Assembly (NCBI GenBank): GCA_025041175.1 | Contig: JAKCFJ010000002.1 | Span: 558,001 to 622,000 of the forward strand | Direction of reading: 5' to 3' | Length of the DNA: 64,000 nt | DNA from: Halobacteriales archaeon YIM A00010 | Lineage (GTDB): Archaea > Halobacteriota > Halobacteria > Halobacteriales > Haloarculaceae | Part shown: positions 52,836-61,903 of the stretch, piece after piece | How the letters are laid out: each line of letters opens with the position of its first letter | Numbering within the stretch: position 1 is the stretch's first letter | Notes under the pieces: model-generated | The model's database searches: none | Told to the model about the DNA's origin: nothing | Seen by the model: the letters and a program-made list of their open reading frames with translations, nothing else | Translations under genes and position numbers: made by a program

Positions 52836-54059
52836 TCAGACCGTCGCGTACCGGATCGGCAGCGAGTCGACGCCGTAGATGAACGAACTGCGGGTCGGCT
52901 GAAGCGTCGTGTCGGGAATCTCGACGTCCGCGAACCGGCCGAACAGTTCCGAGAGAGCGACATCCGCTTCGAGACGGGCCAGCGGCGCGCCTAAACAGTA
53001 GTGAGTTCCGTAGCCGAATCCCAAATGTTGGTTGGGCGAGCGATCAGGAATGAACGAGTCGCCCTCGGGGAACTGACGATTGTCGCGGTTGGCCGAACCC
53101 ATCCAGACAACCACTACCTCGCCCGCCTCAATGGATTCGTCCCCGATAGTCACGTCTTCGGTCGTGAACCGGCTCATCGCCTGCACCGGCGAGCGATAGC
53201 GCAGCACCTCCTCGATGGCCGGCGTCAGAACCGCGCCCGCCGCGGTGTAGGTCTCAAACAGATCGTTCTCGCCGAAACAGCGCATGGCGTTGGCGATCAG
53301 GTTCGTGGTCGTGATATTGCCTGCGACGAGCAACAGTATGCAGAGTCCAACCATATTCTCGGGGGGCAGAGGTTCGCCGTCAATCTCAGCGTTCGCGATC
53401 GTCGAGATGAGATCCTCGCGCGGGTTCTGGCGGCGCTCCTTGATGAGCTGCATAAAGTATCCGCTCATTTCCTGAAAGAGCTCAAACTGGCGCTCGGCGA
53501 ACGCCTCGCTGCTCTCGGAGTCACTGGGCGCGGCGATGAGCGCATCGGACCATTCCTTGAACTGGTCGCGTTCTTCGACAGGCACGCCCAGCAACTCCGC
53601 AATCACCATGACTGGTAACGGATAAGCGAACTCCTCGACGAGGTCGATCTTACCTTCCCTGTCGAGTGTATCGTCGAGGAGCTCACCGGTCAGCTCCCGG
53701 ATCCGGGGTTCGAGCTCGCGGATGGCCTGCGGGCGAAAGAAGTCGTCAACGACGTCGCGAAGTTCGTCGTGGCGCGGTGGATCCTCGGAGACCATCGAAC
53801 TGATAGCCATCTCTTGGCCATCCATCTTGGGGCTGACGAAGTCGGGAGCGTTCTCAGGGTCCACCGAGAACGTCGCGTCGTCGCCCAGGATCCGCTTGAC
53901 GTCGGCGTAGCGAAAGACGTCCCATGCATTGCGCTCGGGATCGTAGTGGACGGGCGCGTTCTCGCGCATCTCGTGGTACCAGTCGAACGGTTCGAGCCAC
54001 GCTTCGCGCGTTGAAAGTGCCTCGGGAAACACGTTTGCTCCCTGCGGTTCGATCGACAT
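52836..54059 (-). CDS. Cytochrome P450
   Basis: A 407-aa soluble bacterial-type P450 monooxygenase. The heme loop reads FGYGTHYCLGAPLAR (Cys ~355). The K-helix ExxR is in IEEVLRYRSPV. The I-helix has LLVAGNITTTNL, where the acid before the Thr pair is replaced by Ile/Asn-type residues. The substrate loop includes MVSEDPPRHDELRDVV. It needs ferredoxin-type electron donors and hydroxylates an unknown organic compound. It is divergent from a Bat-type regulator, with ~90 nt between starts. The start could be 54059 or 54080. Confidence 0.93.
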   Translation of the reverse strand: MSIEPQGANVFPEALSTREAWLEPFDWYHEMRENAPVHYDPERNAWDVFRYADVKRILGDDATFSVDPENAPDFVSPKMDGQEMAISSMVSEDPPRHDELRDVVDDFFRPQAIRELEPRIRELTGELLDDTLDREGKIDLVEEFAYPLPVMVIAELLGVPVEERDQFKEWSDALIAAPSDSESSEAFAERQFELFQEMSGYFMQLIKERRQNPREDLISTIANAEIDGEPLPPENMVGLCILLLVAGNITTTNLIANAMRCFGENDLFETYTAAGAVLTPAIEEVLRYRSPVQAMSRFTTEDVTIGDESIEAGEVVVVWMGSANRDNRQFPEGDSFIPDRSPNQHLGFGYGTHYCLGAPLARLEADVALSELFGRFADVEIPDTTLQPTRSSFIYGVDSLPIRYATV

Positions 54060-54150
54060 ACTCTGAATAACAGCGGACAAGGAGATGGGCTGACTGCCTA
54101 GGATCTCAGGCAGTTTATTCTTTCACGTGCGTGTAGTACCGGTAACTCAC

Positions 54151-54813
54151 ATGAGAGCGCTGACGCTCCTCGTGGACATGCGGTCATCGCACCCAGACTT
54201 CCGGCTGTTCGACGAAGCGTCGGGGATCAGCAGGGAACGCGTCTACCACGTCAACATACTGGAGAACGGGACGACGGTCATGCTGGGTCGGCTTCGGGGC
54301 GACCTTGACCGTGCGAGACAACTAATCGAAGACCGGCTCGATGTGCTCGGTCTCAGCATTTCCGGCGACGGTGACGAAGGTGGGCTAGTGTATATCCACA
54401 CGCAACCACCATCGGAGATCAGACGGTTCCTGAAACTTCCGCGAGAACACGAGGTATTCTTCGATTTTCCGGTAGAAGGCACGCGTGACGGCAAGCTGCG
54501 GGTCGTCATGGTCGGCGAGACGAACGAAGTGTTGCAGGAGGCCCTGGAGGACATTCCAGCGGAAATCAATGTCACTGTCGAACGGATCAGTCCGTACCTG
54601 GAGCACTCCACGAACGTCATGCCGACGCTGACCGACCGCCAGCGGGAGGTGCTCGATGTCGCGCTCGAACTGGGCTACTACAACGTCCCGCGGCGAGCCA
54701 CCCACCATGACATCGCAGAGCTGCTGGGGCTCACGGTCGGGACGGTATCGGAACACCTCCAGAAGGTCGAGGCACGGGTGTTCGGAGCGCTCTTCGACCA
54801 CACAACGGGATGA
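54151..54813 (+). CDS. Bat-type HTH_10 transcriptional regulator
   Basis: A 220-aa regulator starting MRALTLLVDMRSSHPDF. The N-terminal two-thirds is the usual Bat-family alpha/beta sensory region, with no PAS or GAF motif seen. The HTH_10 domain (~163-218) reads LTDRQREVLDVALELGYYNV, then IAELLGLTVGTVSEHLQKVE. Divergent from the P450 gene, which it probably controls. The ATG at 54151 is preferred over an upstream GTG. Confidence 0.9.
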   Translation: MRALTLLVDMRSSHPDFRLFDEASGISRERVYHVNILENGTTVMLGRLRGDLDRARQLIEDRLDVLGLSISGDGDEGGLVYIHTQPPSEIRRFLKLPREHEVFFDFPVEGTRDGKLRVVMVGETNEVLQEALEDIPAEINVTVERISPYLEHSTNVMPTLTDRQREVLDVALELGYYNVPRRATHHDIAELLGLTVGTVSEHLQKVEARVFGALFDHTTG

Positions 54814-54854
54814 GGCGGACCCTGACACCTTTTGGATCGGGGATATTCTATTCG

Positions 54855-54957
54855 CTGATGTCGGCTAGGTAGCCAATCAATGCACGGATCAGATGTTCGT
54901 TTCGGCCATTATCTAAACGTGATAAATAGACGCTGGTCAATTTCAGGTCGACATCTC
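54855..54957. repeat. Palindromic ~110-nt element, copy G (degenerate)
   Basis: The left end CTGATGTCGGCTAGGTAG and the ATGCACG inside it are conserved. The right side, ending near GGTCGACATC, is eroded. Slightly shorter than the other copies. Confidence 0.5.
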
Positions 54958-55043
54958 GGAATCGTCCGATCAGGGTGTGAAATGAACGCCTGCTGAACAG
55001 TGCCGCCGCTCACGAGTCGGGTGAACACGGAAGAGTATCGGCA

Positions 55044-55220
55044 TCAATCAGGCGGATCGAGACCGTAGCACTGCTTGGCGACGGTCAGGAACTGATTCGC
55101 GTCCACGTGGGGCGCGTACGACCGATTTTCGCCGTCAATGGCGAGCTTCACCAGCAGATCGACGAGCCGCCAGACGTTATATAGCACGCATGCAAACACG
55201 ATGTGCGATGGTCGTGACGT
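55044..55220 (-). pseudogene. IS transposase C-terminal remnant
   Basis: The last ~55 codons read like the end of a haloarchaeal DDE transposase: FACVLYNVWRLVDLLVKL then PHVDANQFLTVAKQ and YGLDPPD before the stop. Upstream the frame loses similarity and no catalytic residues are present. The family (IS4-like is likely) is not certain. Confidence 0.6.
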
Positions 55221-55398
55221 CCGAGACGAACCCATCGAGATCATCGCCGTTGCCGTCAGATTCGCTATCAAAATTGCGGGCCTGTCTGTGGTGATCGATG
55301 ACATTTTCGGCGAGAGCCGGTATGACCGTCTTCGTGGGGCCATCCGGTCGCACACGTTCTAGCTTTAGCCGGTAGGGCTTGTTACAGGATATAAACGA

Positions 55399-56067
55399 TC
55401 ACTCCTCGGCCGTTAGTCCTCGAGCCAGCGACGAAATGAGCACGTCCTGCACTCGTTTATAATACCCTTGCTCGTACTCCTCACGTACGTCTTCATAGCC
55501 CTCGAATTCGTCTCTGTGGAGTGCGAGATATCCAATTGATCCGCCCATGAGACCGAGGAGCGTCGTTGTATCGACATCCGCAAGCAGTCCGTGACTCTCT
55601 GCTCGGAGCGCGTCGATAACTGGCAGGAGTGCAGCCATCTCGTCCCGTTGGATCTGCTCAATCCTATCCGGTGAGACGTTCCGCACCAGTTTCTGATAGT
55701 CGTTCTGGATGACTATCTGTTGAACGAGTGGGTTCCCCTCAGCAAACTCGGCATAGCTCCAGAACAGCCGTTCGAGTCCCTCACGTGGCTCGTCTACGTC
55801 AGACAGCTCTGAGCGCACCTCCTCGCCAAATTCCTCCATTTCGCGCTGGAGGATCACAAGATAGAGATCGGCCTTGGTATCAAAAAACCGATAAAAACTC
55901 CCTTTACTGATACCGACCGGTTCGGTGATATCCGTGAGAGTGACCTTTTTCGGGTCATACGTGAGCAGCAACTCGCGCGTTGTCTCGATGAGTTGCTCTC
56001 GGATTCGGTCGTGCTCCTCGTCACTGAACCCCCGCCGATCCCTCGGTTCGTCGCTGAATTCACCCAT
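55399..56067 (-). CDS. TetR-family regulator (module 3)
   Basis: A 222-aa regulator starting MGEFSDEPRDRRG. The HTH shows RELLLTYDPKKVTLTDITEP and GISKGSFYRFFDTKADLY; the C-terminal helical domain has no identifiable ligand. It is divergent from the third RPH-like gene. The intergenic region contains a 25-bp-arm inverted repeat that embeds both TATA boxes, so it should repress itself and the RPH/exporter operon. The HTH resembles the module 2 TetR only at family level. Confidence 0.92.
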   Translation of the reverse strand: MGEFSDEPRDRRGFSDEEHDRIREQLIETTRELLLTYDPKKVTLTDITEPVGISKGSFYRFFDTKADLYLVILQREMEEFGEEVRSELSDVDEPREGLERLFWSYAEFAEGNPLVQQIVIQNDYQKLVRNVSPDRIEQIQRDEMAALLPVIDALRAESHGLLADVDTTTLLGLMGGSIGYLALHRDEFEGYEDVREEYEQGYYKRVQDVLISSLARGLTAEE

Positions 56068-56082
56068 ATCTCCAATTCGATA

Positions 56083-56146
56083 TATGACTATATAAACGAA
56101 TTGGTCACAGATAAGACTACATGACCAAAATAAATATATAGTCATA
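56083..56146. promoter_or_regulatory. Long symmetric operator with two divergent promoters
   Basis: Left arm 56083-56107 (TATGACTATATAAACG...TTGGTCA) and right arm 56122-56146 (TGACCAAAA...TATAGTCATA) are inverted, with only a few mismatches, around a 14-nt spacer. Each arm contains a TATA box facing outwards. A TetR dimer pair bound here would shut off both directions. Confidence 0.7.
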
Positions 56147-56161
56147 GAGTCAAGGGCAGGT

Positions 56162-56314
56162 ATGGTATCGACCGAACGGACTGATCTGACTACCGCGTAC
56201 GGGAGCCTCGTCGGGAGTCGTTTTCTTCCAGTTGCTGCAGAGAGCGGCAAGAGAGGTGGCGTCGCGGCCAAGTCGACCGACGGAGCTACGTCCGGGGCGG
56301 ATGACCATGAGTGA
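56162..56314 (+). CDS. Leader ORF upstream of RPH-like gene 3
   Basis: A 50-codon frame, starting MVSTERTDLTTAYG and ending GADDHE. Its ATG lies ~26 nt after the AAATATATAG TATA box, exactly where a leaderless transcript would begin, and it ends 14 nt inside the RPH-like frame. It may be a real small protein whose translation feeds ribosomes to the RPH gene. No domain is recognised. Confidence 0.45.
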   Translation: MVSTERTDLTTAYGSLVGSRFLPVAAESGKRGGVAAKSTDGATSGADDHE

Positions 56315-59026
56315 GAGCGAAGAGTCTCGAGTGACTGAGCCGTACGTTGTTTCGTTCGACGACGCTGGGGCAACGGAGCGCGCGCTCGTCGGTGGCAAGG
56401 GTGCGAACCTGGCGCGGTTGGTTGATGCTGGCCTGCCGGTGCCGACGGGCTTCTGCGTGACGACCGCTGCATATGAGGCCCTGATCGACGAGCCGGCTAT
56501 CCAGGACGCAATCGACGAGCTCGCAGCGCTCGAGCCGACGGATACGGCAGCAATCGCGGACGCGGGAGCTGCTCTCCGCGCTCAGATCCAGGACTGTGAT
56601 GTTCCACAGGAGGTCCGGGATGCGATCGAGACGTCTCTCGATGCGACAGCGAGCGATCCAGGGCAGGCGTATGCCGTTCGCTCGAGTGCCACCGCAGAAG
56701 ACCTCCCCGAGGCCTCGTTCGCGGGCCAACAGGAGACGTTCCTCAATATCCGCGGCGCAGATGCAATCATCGATCGAGTCCGTGCGTGTATGGCGAGTCT
56801 GTTTACCGACCGTGCGATCGCCTACCGGGCCAGAAACGACATCTCACACGAGGAAGTGGCGATCGCGGTTGTCGTCCAACGGATGATCACGCCCGACGTC
56901 TCCGGTATTCTCTTCACCGCCGATCCACAGACGGGCAACCGTCACATCGCGTCCATCGAGGGCGGAGTCGGGCTGGGGGAGGCGTTGGTGTCAGGGGATA
57001 CCACTGGCGACGCCGTTCGCGTCGATCAACGGACCGGTGAGGTGCTCGACTACGAGGTCGGCGACCAGCAGGTCGCGGTTCGATCACGTTCTGAAGGCGG
57101 CACTGAGACGGTCGAACTCGACGCGGACGACCGCACGAGACGCGTGCTCTCGGACGACCAGGTTCGGACCCTCGTACAAATGGGCGCGGAAATTGAAGCG
57201 TTGTTCGAGTGTCCCCAGGACATCGAATGGTGTCTCGACGATGGGGACGTTTCTATCGTGCAGGCGCGCCCGATTACGTCCTTGTTCCCGCTTCCTGACC
57301 CGATGCCCCGTGACGATCGGCTTCACGTGTATTTCAGTATGGGACACACGCAGGCGATGGCGGAAGCGATGCCACCGCTCGCTGCCGATCTATTCCGAAA
57401 ATGGATGGGAGATATATTCGCTGAGTTCGGTTCTGATGAGAACAGTCGATGGCCGTCGAGGCAGGTGGGCGCGTCTACCTCGACATCACGCCGTTCCTTC
57501 GGTTCAAATGGGGGCGACAAGGCTTCATTGACAGTATCGATTCGCTGAGCAGCCCCGCAGCCCGTGGGCTGCGAGAGCTTATAGAACAGCGCGGCGAAGA
57601 ATTCGACAACGATACGTCACTATCATCCATCCTCTCAACTGTCTGGAGCGGAGGGCGCATAGCTCGAACGTTTGCACCCGTGATTCCAGGTGTGGTGTAT
57701 CGCTTTGCTACTTCATTTATTCGCGCAGGCAATGATAGGGAACAGGTGATCCAGTGGTGGCGATCGTGGGGTGAACGAACGGCCACTGAAATACTAGAGC
57801 CGGATGATGTTACTAGGCGAACAGAATCCGTATTCGAACTATTCTCATCCAATATAATCGAGCTGATAAAAGAAGTGTATCCACCAATAATGCCGCTTGA
57901 TGCTGGAATTGCGGCAGATAAAGGACTCAGGGTTCTGTTTCCCGATGAGCACGACACTATCGATGCCGCAGGGAGAGGCTTTCGTGATGAGGTCGGAACC
58001 CAAATGAACCTTCGACTGAACGATCTCGCAGACATTGCTCGGACGCATCCGCCTGTCGAGGAGGCGATCCACGATGAAGCGTCGTTGGAGGCAATCAAAG
58101 AGGTCAGTGGTGGAGACGCGTTCGTCAGCGAATTTGAAGCGTTTCTCGATGAATTCGGATATCGAGCAACCGGTGAGATAGATGTGAGTCGCCCGCGGTG
58201 GCGAGACGATCCTGCTGGCCTTCTCCAAGTTATTCGCGGGAATCTCCGTGCTGGAGAACATGATGCCTATCGAGAACATCTCCGAGAACTCGAGGATGAA
58301 GCAGCGGAGGCAGTCGCTGAGCTGACGGAGAAGGCAGAACGGGGGCTGTTTGGCCCCATCCGCCGACGAATGGTTGGTCGGTTATTGAAGGTCTATCGGG
58401 GATACATCCCATTGCGAGATGAGCTAAAACATGGCACTGCTCATCTCTTTGCAGCATGGCATGACGGTCTCCAACAGGCCGGTGAGCATCTCGCCGCGAG
58501 AGGGCAGTTAGAAACCCCCGACGATGTCTGGTATCTCAGAAAGGACGAACTGTTCGACCTCCTTGCCTCACGCGAGGCTCCGACTCCTGATATCGACAGC
58601 CGTCGTCGTGACCACGAACGATTCACGCAGTTGGATGCACCGCCACTGCTAACCAGCGAAGGCGAAGCCCCGACGGCAGCGGTTACTCACGACGTCGGAG
58701 CGGATACGCTCGTTGGGACCGGCGTTTCGTCGGGGGTCGTCGAAGGAACGGCGCAGGTCGTGTTCGATCCGAGTGAGACGACGCTCGAACCCGGTGAGAT
58801 ACTCGTCGCGCCGTCCTGTGATCCAGGGTGGACACCGCTGTTCCTGAACGCCGCAGGAGTAGTGACCGATGTGGGCGGGCGAATGACCCACGGGGCGCTA
58901 GTTGCTCGCGAGTACGGACTCCCGGGCGTCATGTCCGTTCGGAAAGCGACATCGCGCATCGAAACTGGACAGCGAATTCGGATAGACGGATCACAGGGAA
59001 CTGTTGAGATCGTGGGGGACGGCTGA
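56301..59026 (+). pseudogene. RPH-like enzyme, paralogue 3, frameshifted
   Basis: Same layout as paralogues 1 and 2. The first frame (from ATG 56301 or 56307) covers the ATP-binding domain and the first ~40 residues of the middle domain (GHTQAMAEAMPPL, then FGSDENSR). At ~57445-57450 the frame shifts, and a second frame (VEAGGRVYLDITPF, open from 57449) continues to the end with the intact His domain MTHGALVAREYGLPG. A one-base loss or two-base gain explains it. Everything else is well preserved, so the lesion is recent, or it is a sequencing error or a programmed shift. The downstream ABC ATPase overlaps its stop codon. Confidence 0.85.
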
Positions 59027-60054
59027 TGGCTCACCGTCCATTTCTGGAATCAGATGCTGCGCTCGTCGTCAATGGGCTCCGCAAGACATACGCCCAGGGT
59101 GACGACACGACTGTCGCATTAGACGACATTTCCCTGCACGTAGAGCGGGGCGACGTCGTCGGACTCTTGGGACCAAACGGGGCTGGAAAGTCGACGTTGG
59201 TCAATATTCTGTGTACGCTCCTCCAGCCAACGGCTGGCAGTGCCACCGTCGCTGGCTATGATGTGGAAACCGAGGGGGCCGACGTTCGCCGCAACATTGG
59301 CGTCGTCTTCCAAGAACCCGCCCTCGACGACCAGCTCACTGGGATCGAAACCCTCCGCTTGCACGCGCGGCTCTACGGCCTCGACCGCCAGACACGCGAG
59401 GAACGGATTACCGAAATCCTCGATCTCGTCGGGCTCGCTGAGGTTCGTGATCAAGTAGTCGAGCAGTACTCCGGCGGGATGAAACGGCGGCTCGAAATCG
59501 GCCGTGGGATGCTCCACGATCCGGTCGTGTTGTTCCTTGACGAACCGACGCTCGGGCTCGACGCCCAAACCCGACAGGCTACACGGGAATATATCCAGCA
59601 GCTGAACGAGGAGGCGGACGTGACTGTATTGTTGACGACCCACAACATGGTGGAAGCCGACGCCCTCTGTGACCGGGTTGCGATCATCGATCACGGCGAG
59701 ATCGTCGTGTTCGATTCCCCCAGCGCGCTCAAAGCCCAGCTGGGTGGCGACATTGTGACGCTCACGGTTACGGATAGTGAGGAGGCGACACGCCTCGCCG
59801 AGCTGCTCGCCTCGTATTCGTGGGTCACAGCCGTTCATCCCACTGGACGAGACGTCCAGGTATCGGTCGCGCGCGGCCAGACGCGCATCCCCGCGCTCGT
59901 CACGCGGGCGAGCGAGGCAAGCGTGTCGGTCACGTCCGTCGACCTGCAAACCCCCAGTCTCGAATCCGTCTTCCTGACCCATACCGGCCGAACGATCGAC
60001 GATACCGGAGCGGAGACCGCACCCACCCGCCCGCCCGTGGTGACGAAACAATGA
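59026..60054 (+). CDS. ABC-2 type exporter ATPase (module 3, DrrA-like)
   Basis: A 342-aa ATPase with Walker A GPNGAGKST (~47-55), VVFQEPALD Q-loop (~98), signature YSGGMKRR (~148-155), Walker B VLFLDEPTLGLD, switch TTHNM, and the DrrA-type C-terminal domain (~235-330). The start overlaps the RPH-like stop (TGATG) and the end overlaps the permease start by 4 nt. It powers efflux in the same transcript as the RPH-like enzyme. Confidence 0.95.
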   Translation: MAHRPFLESDAALVVNGLRKTYAQGDDTTVALDDISLHVERGDVVGLLGPNGAGKSTLVNILCTLLQPTAGSATVAGYDVETEGADVRRNIGVVFQEPALDDQLTGIETLRLHARLYGLDRQTREERITEILDLVGLAEVRDQVVEQYSGGMKRRLEIGRGMLHDPVVLFLDEPTLGLDAQTRQATREYIQQLNEEADVTVLLTTHNMVEADALCDRVAIIDHGEIVVFDSPSALKAQLGGDIVTLTVTDSEEATRLAELLASYSWVTAVHPTGRDVQVSVARGQTRIPALVTRASEASVSVTSVDLQTPSLESVFLTHTGRTIDDTGAETAPTRPPVVTKQ

Positions 60055-60818
60055 TGGCCGACGTGCAGGCGATGTATGGACTCTGGCTGCGAGAGATCAC
60101 TCAGTTTCTCCGGTCGTGGTCGCGGATCGTCGGCTGGCTCATCACGCCACTGCTGATTCTGGGCTTTCTCGCGTTCGGCTTTCGCGGCGTTGCCCTGCCA
60201 GGACTCCCGGAAGGCATCGATTATGTGCAGTATCTGGTCCCCGGGATGGCTGGGTTTACGATCCTGTTTTCGGCCTCGTTCACCGGATTGGGAATCCTCT
60301 CGGACAGAGAGGTCGGCTTTCTCAAGGAGATTCTGGTGGCCCCCGTGAGTCGTCGGGCCATCGTGCTCGGGTGGACCGCAGGCGGGGCCACCACGGCCGT
60401 CATCCAAAGCACGCTCATCATCCTGCTTTCGATCCCACTGGGCTTTCGCCTCAAACGTGTCTGGATGTTCCCTCTAGCCGTGCTCGTGTTGCTCCTGTTA
60501 GCGATTACGTTCATCGGCTTTGGGCTGGCGCTCGCCTCACAGTTCCGCGATAGCCAAGGATTCGGGCTGCTCATCAACTTCACCATTTTCCCGCTCTTTT
60601 TCCTTTCGGGCGCGCTCTATCCCATCGAGAATTTGCCCGGGCCACTCCAGTATCTCGCCCTCCTCAACCCGCTCACCTATGGGATCGACGCGCTCCGCGG
60701 AGTGTTGATCGGGACGAGCGCGTATTCACTGCTCCTCGATGTGAGCGCGCTTCTGGTCGCGGCAACAACGATGGTCATGATTGCTGGCATCCTCTTCGAA
60801 CGTATTGAAGTCGTCTGA
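60051..60818 (+). CDS. ABC-2 type exporter permease (module 3)
   Basis: A 255-aa permease with six hydrophobic segments. Family motifs: YLVPGMAGFTILFSASF (~58-74), DREVGFLKEILVAPVSR (~82-98), LSGALYPIENLP (~185-196) and LNPLTYGIDALRG (~206-218). It matches DrrB-like permeases and pairs with the ATPase immediately upstream. Its stop codon lies inside a palindromic ~110-nt element. Confidence 0.95.
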   Translation: MMADVQAMYGLWLREITQFLRSWSRIVGWLITPLLILGFLAFGFRGVALPGLPEGIDYVQYLVPGMAGFTILFSASFTGLGILSDREVGFLKEILVAPVSRRAIVLGWTAGGATTAVIQSTLIILLSIPLGFRLKRVWMFPLAVLVLLLLAITFIGFGLALASQFRDSQGFGLLINFTIFPLFFLSGALYPIENLPGPLQYLALLNPLTYGIDALRGVLIGTSAYSLLLDVSALLVAATTMVMIAGILFERIEVV

Positions 60819-60923
60819 TCAAGGAAGGCTGTATTTGTCATGCATAGACACCCTCGAAATATAGACTGTCGATATAGATTTCGGGCTCAATCATGCATGA
60901 GCAATCTACCTAGCCGATCTCAA
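60814..60923. repeat. Palindromic ~110-nt element, copy F
   Basis: The right end GCAATCTACCTAGCCGATCT is well conserved and the left end is degenerate. The centre is nearly symmetric: CGAAATATAGAC against GATATAGATTTCG. It includes the permease stop codon at 60816-60818 and sits between two convergent exporter operons, where its hairpin could end both transcripts. Confidence 0.7.
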
Positions 60924-61000
60924 ATCGGAAGTATTGTCCGCCCCGTCGGATTCAAGAGCGAACAAACGGAGAAACGGTCTGACAAGCCCCATCAGGTGGA

Positions 61001-61903
61001 TCAGCTGACTCGTGAGCTCGCCACGCGGTGCAACAGGACGACGGCGATCCCACCAAACACGAGGTCAAACACACCGAGCACTACTACCGCTGGCACAATG
61101 GTGTTCCAGATGCCGGCAAACGCCGTCACATCGATCACCGTGAGGACATCCTGGCCGAGCATCAGCGCACGGAGGGCATCGACACCGTACGTGACCGGAT
61201 TGACCGTTGCTACGATCTGCATCCACTTCGGGAGAAGGCTGATCGGCACGAAAGCGCTCGAGGAGAAAAGCAATGGATAGTGCACCATATACATCCAAAT
61301 AGTGGCCGATGTGGCATCTTGCGTCACGAGCGCAATGATGTTTGAGAAGGCCGTAAACCACAGCGAATACACGATAACGATGGCGAAGATTCCGAGCACG
61401 CCTCCCAGTCCCGTTTGGATGTAGGTCCCGACCGAGCCACCGGACTCGATCCACAAGAGTATGTATCCGAGCACGAGAATCATCGCCGCTTGGATGATGA
61501 TTCGGATCACATCTGCGAGGGATTTTCCGAGAAACATCGCCCCACGGTGGGTCGGTGAGACGAGTATTTTGTCGAACATGCCACTCTCCATGTCGTCGAT
61601 CATCCCCGTTCCAGATTGGATGGCTACCGTCATGGCTGTGACGATGACGATGGCTGGCGTGAGGAAGGTAACATAGGTGACGTCCGCTCCGAACAGTTCT
61701 TGGATTGGCCCTCCGGCGAGATTCCCGAACACCTGTGTGAATAATATCAGAAAGATAAAGGGCGAGAGCAGTGCCTCAAATACCACAGCCGAGTTACGGA
61801 CGGCTTTCTGGAGCCAGCGTTTGAGCATGATCCACACATCGACGAGGAAGCTGTTGGCAGCCGCTTGCTGCTCGACTGCCCGCGCAGTGTCGGTCGTACT
61901 CAT
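61001..61903 (-). CDS. ABC-2 type exporter permease (second exporter)
   Basis: A 300-aa DrrB-like permease with six hydrophobic segments and the motifs LTPAIVIVTAMTVAIQSG (~82-99), MESGMFDKILVSPTHRGAMFLGK (~105-127) and VNPVTYGVDALRALMLG (~240-256). It overlaps the upstream ATPase gene by 4 nt and converges with the module 3 permease. Related to, but clearly distinct from, the module 3 permease. Confidence 0.94.
   Translation of the reverse strand: MSTTDTARAVEQQAAANSFLVDVWIMLKRWLQKAVRNSAVVFEALLSPFIFLILFTQVFGNLAGGPIQELFGADVTYVTFLTPAIVIVTAMTVAIQSGTGMIDDMESGMFDKILVSPTHRGAMFLGKSLADVIRIIIQAAMILVLGYILLWIESGGSVGTYIQTGLGGVLGIFAIVIVYSLWFTAFSNIIALVTQDATSATIWMYMVHYPLLFSSSAFVPISLLPKWMQIVATVNPVTYGVDALRALMLGQDVLTVIDVTAFAGIWNTIVPAVVVLGVFDLVFGGIAVVLLHRVASSRVS

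Noticed and set aside
52574-52882. 102-codon plus-strand frame over element E
   Set aside because: Runs through a palindromic repeat and into the P450 gene antisense, with no protein-like features.
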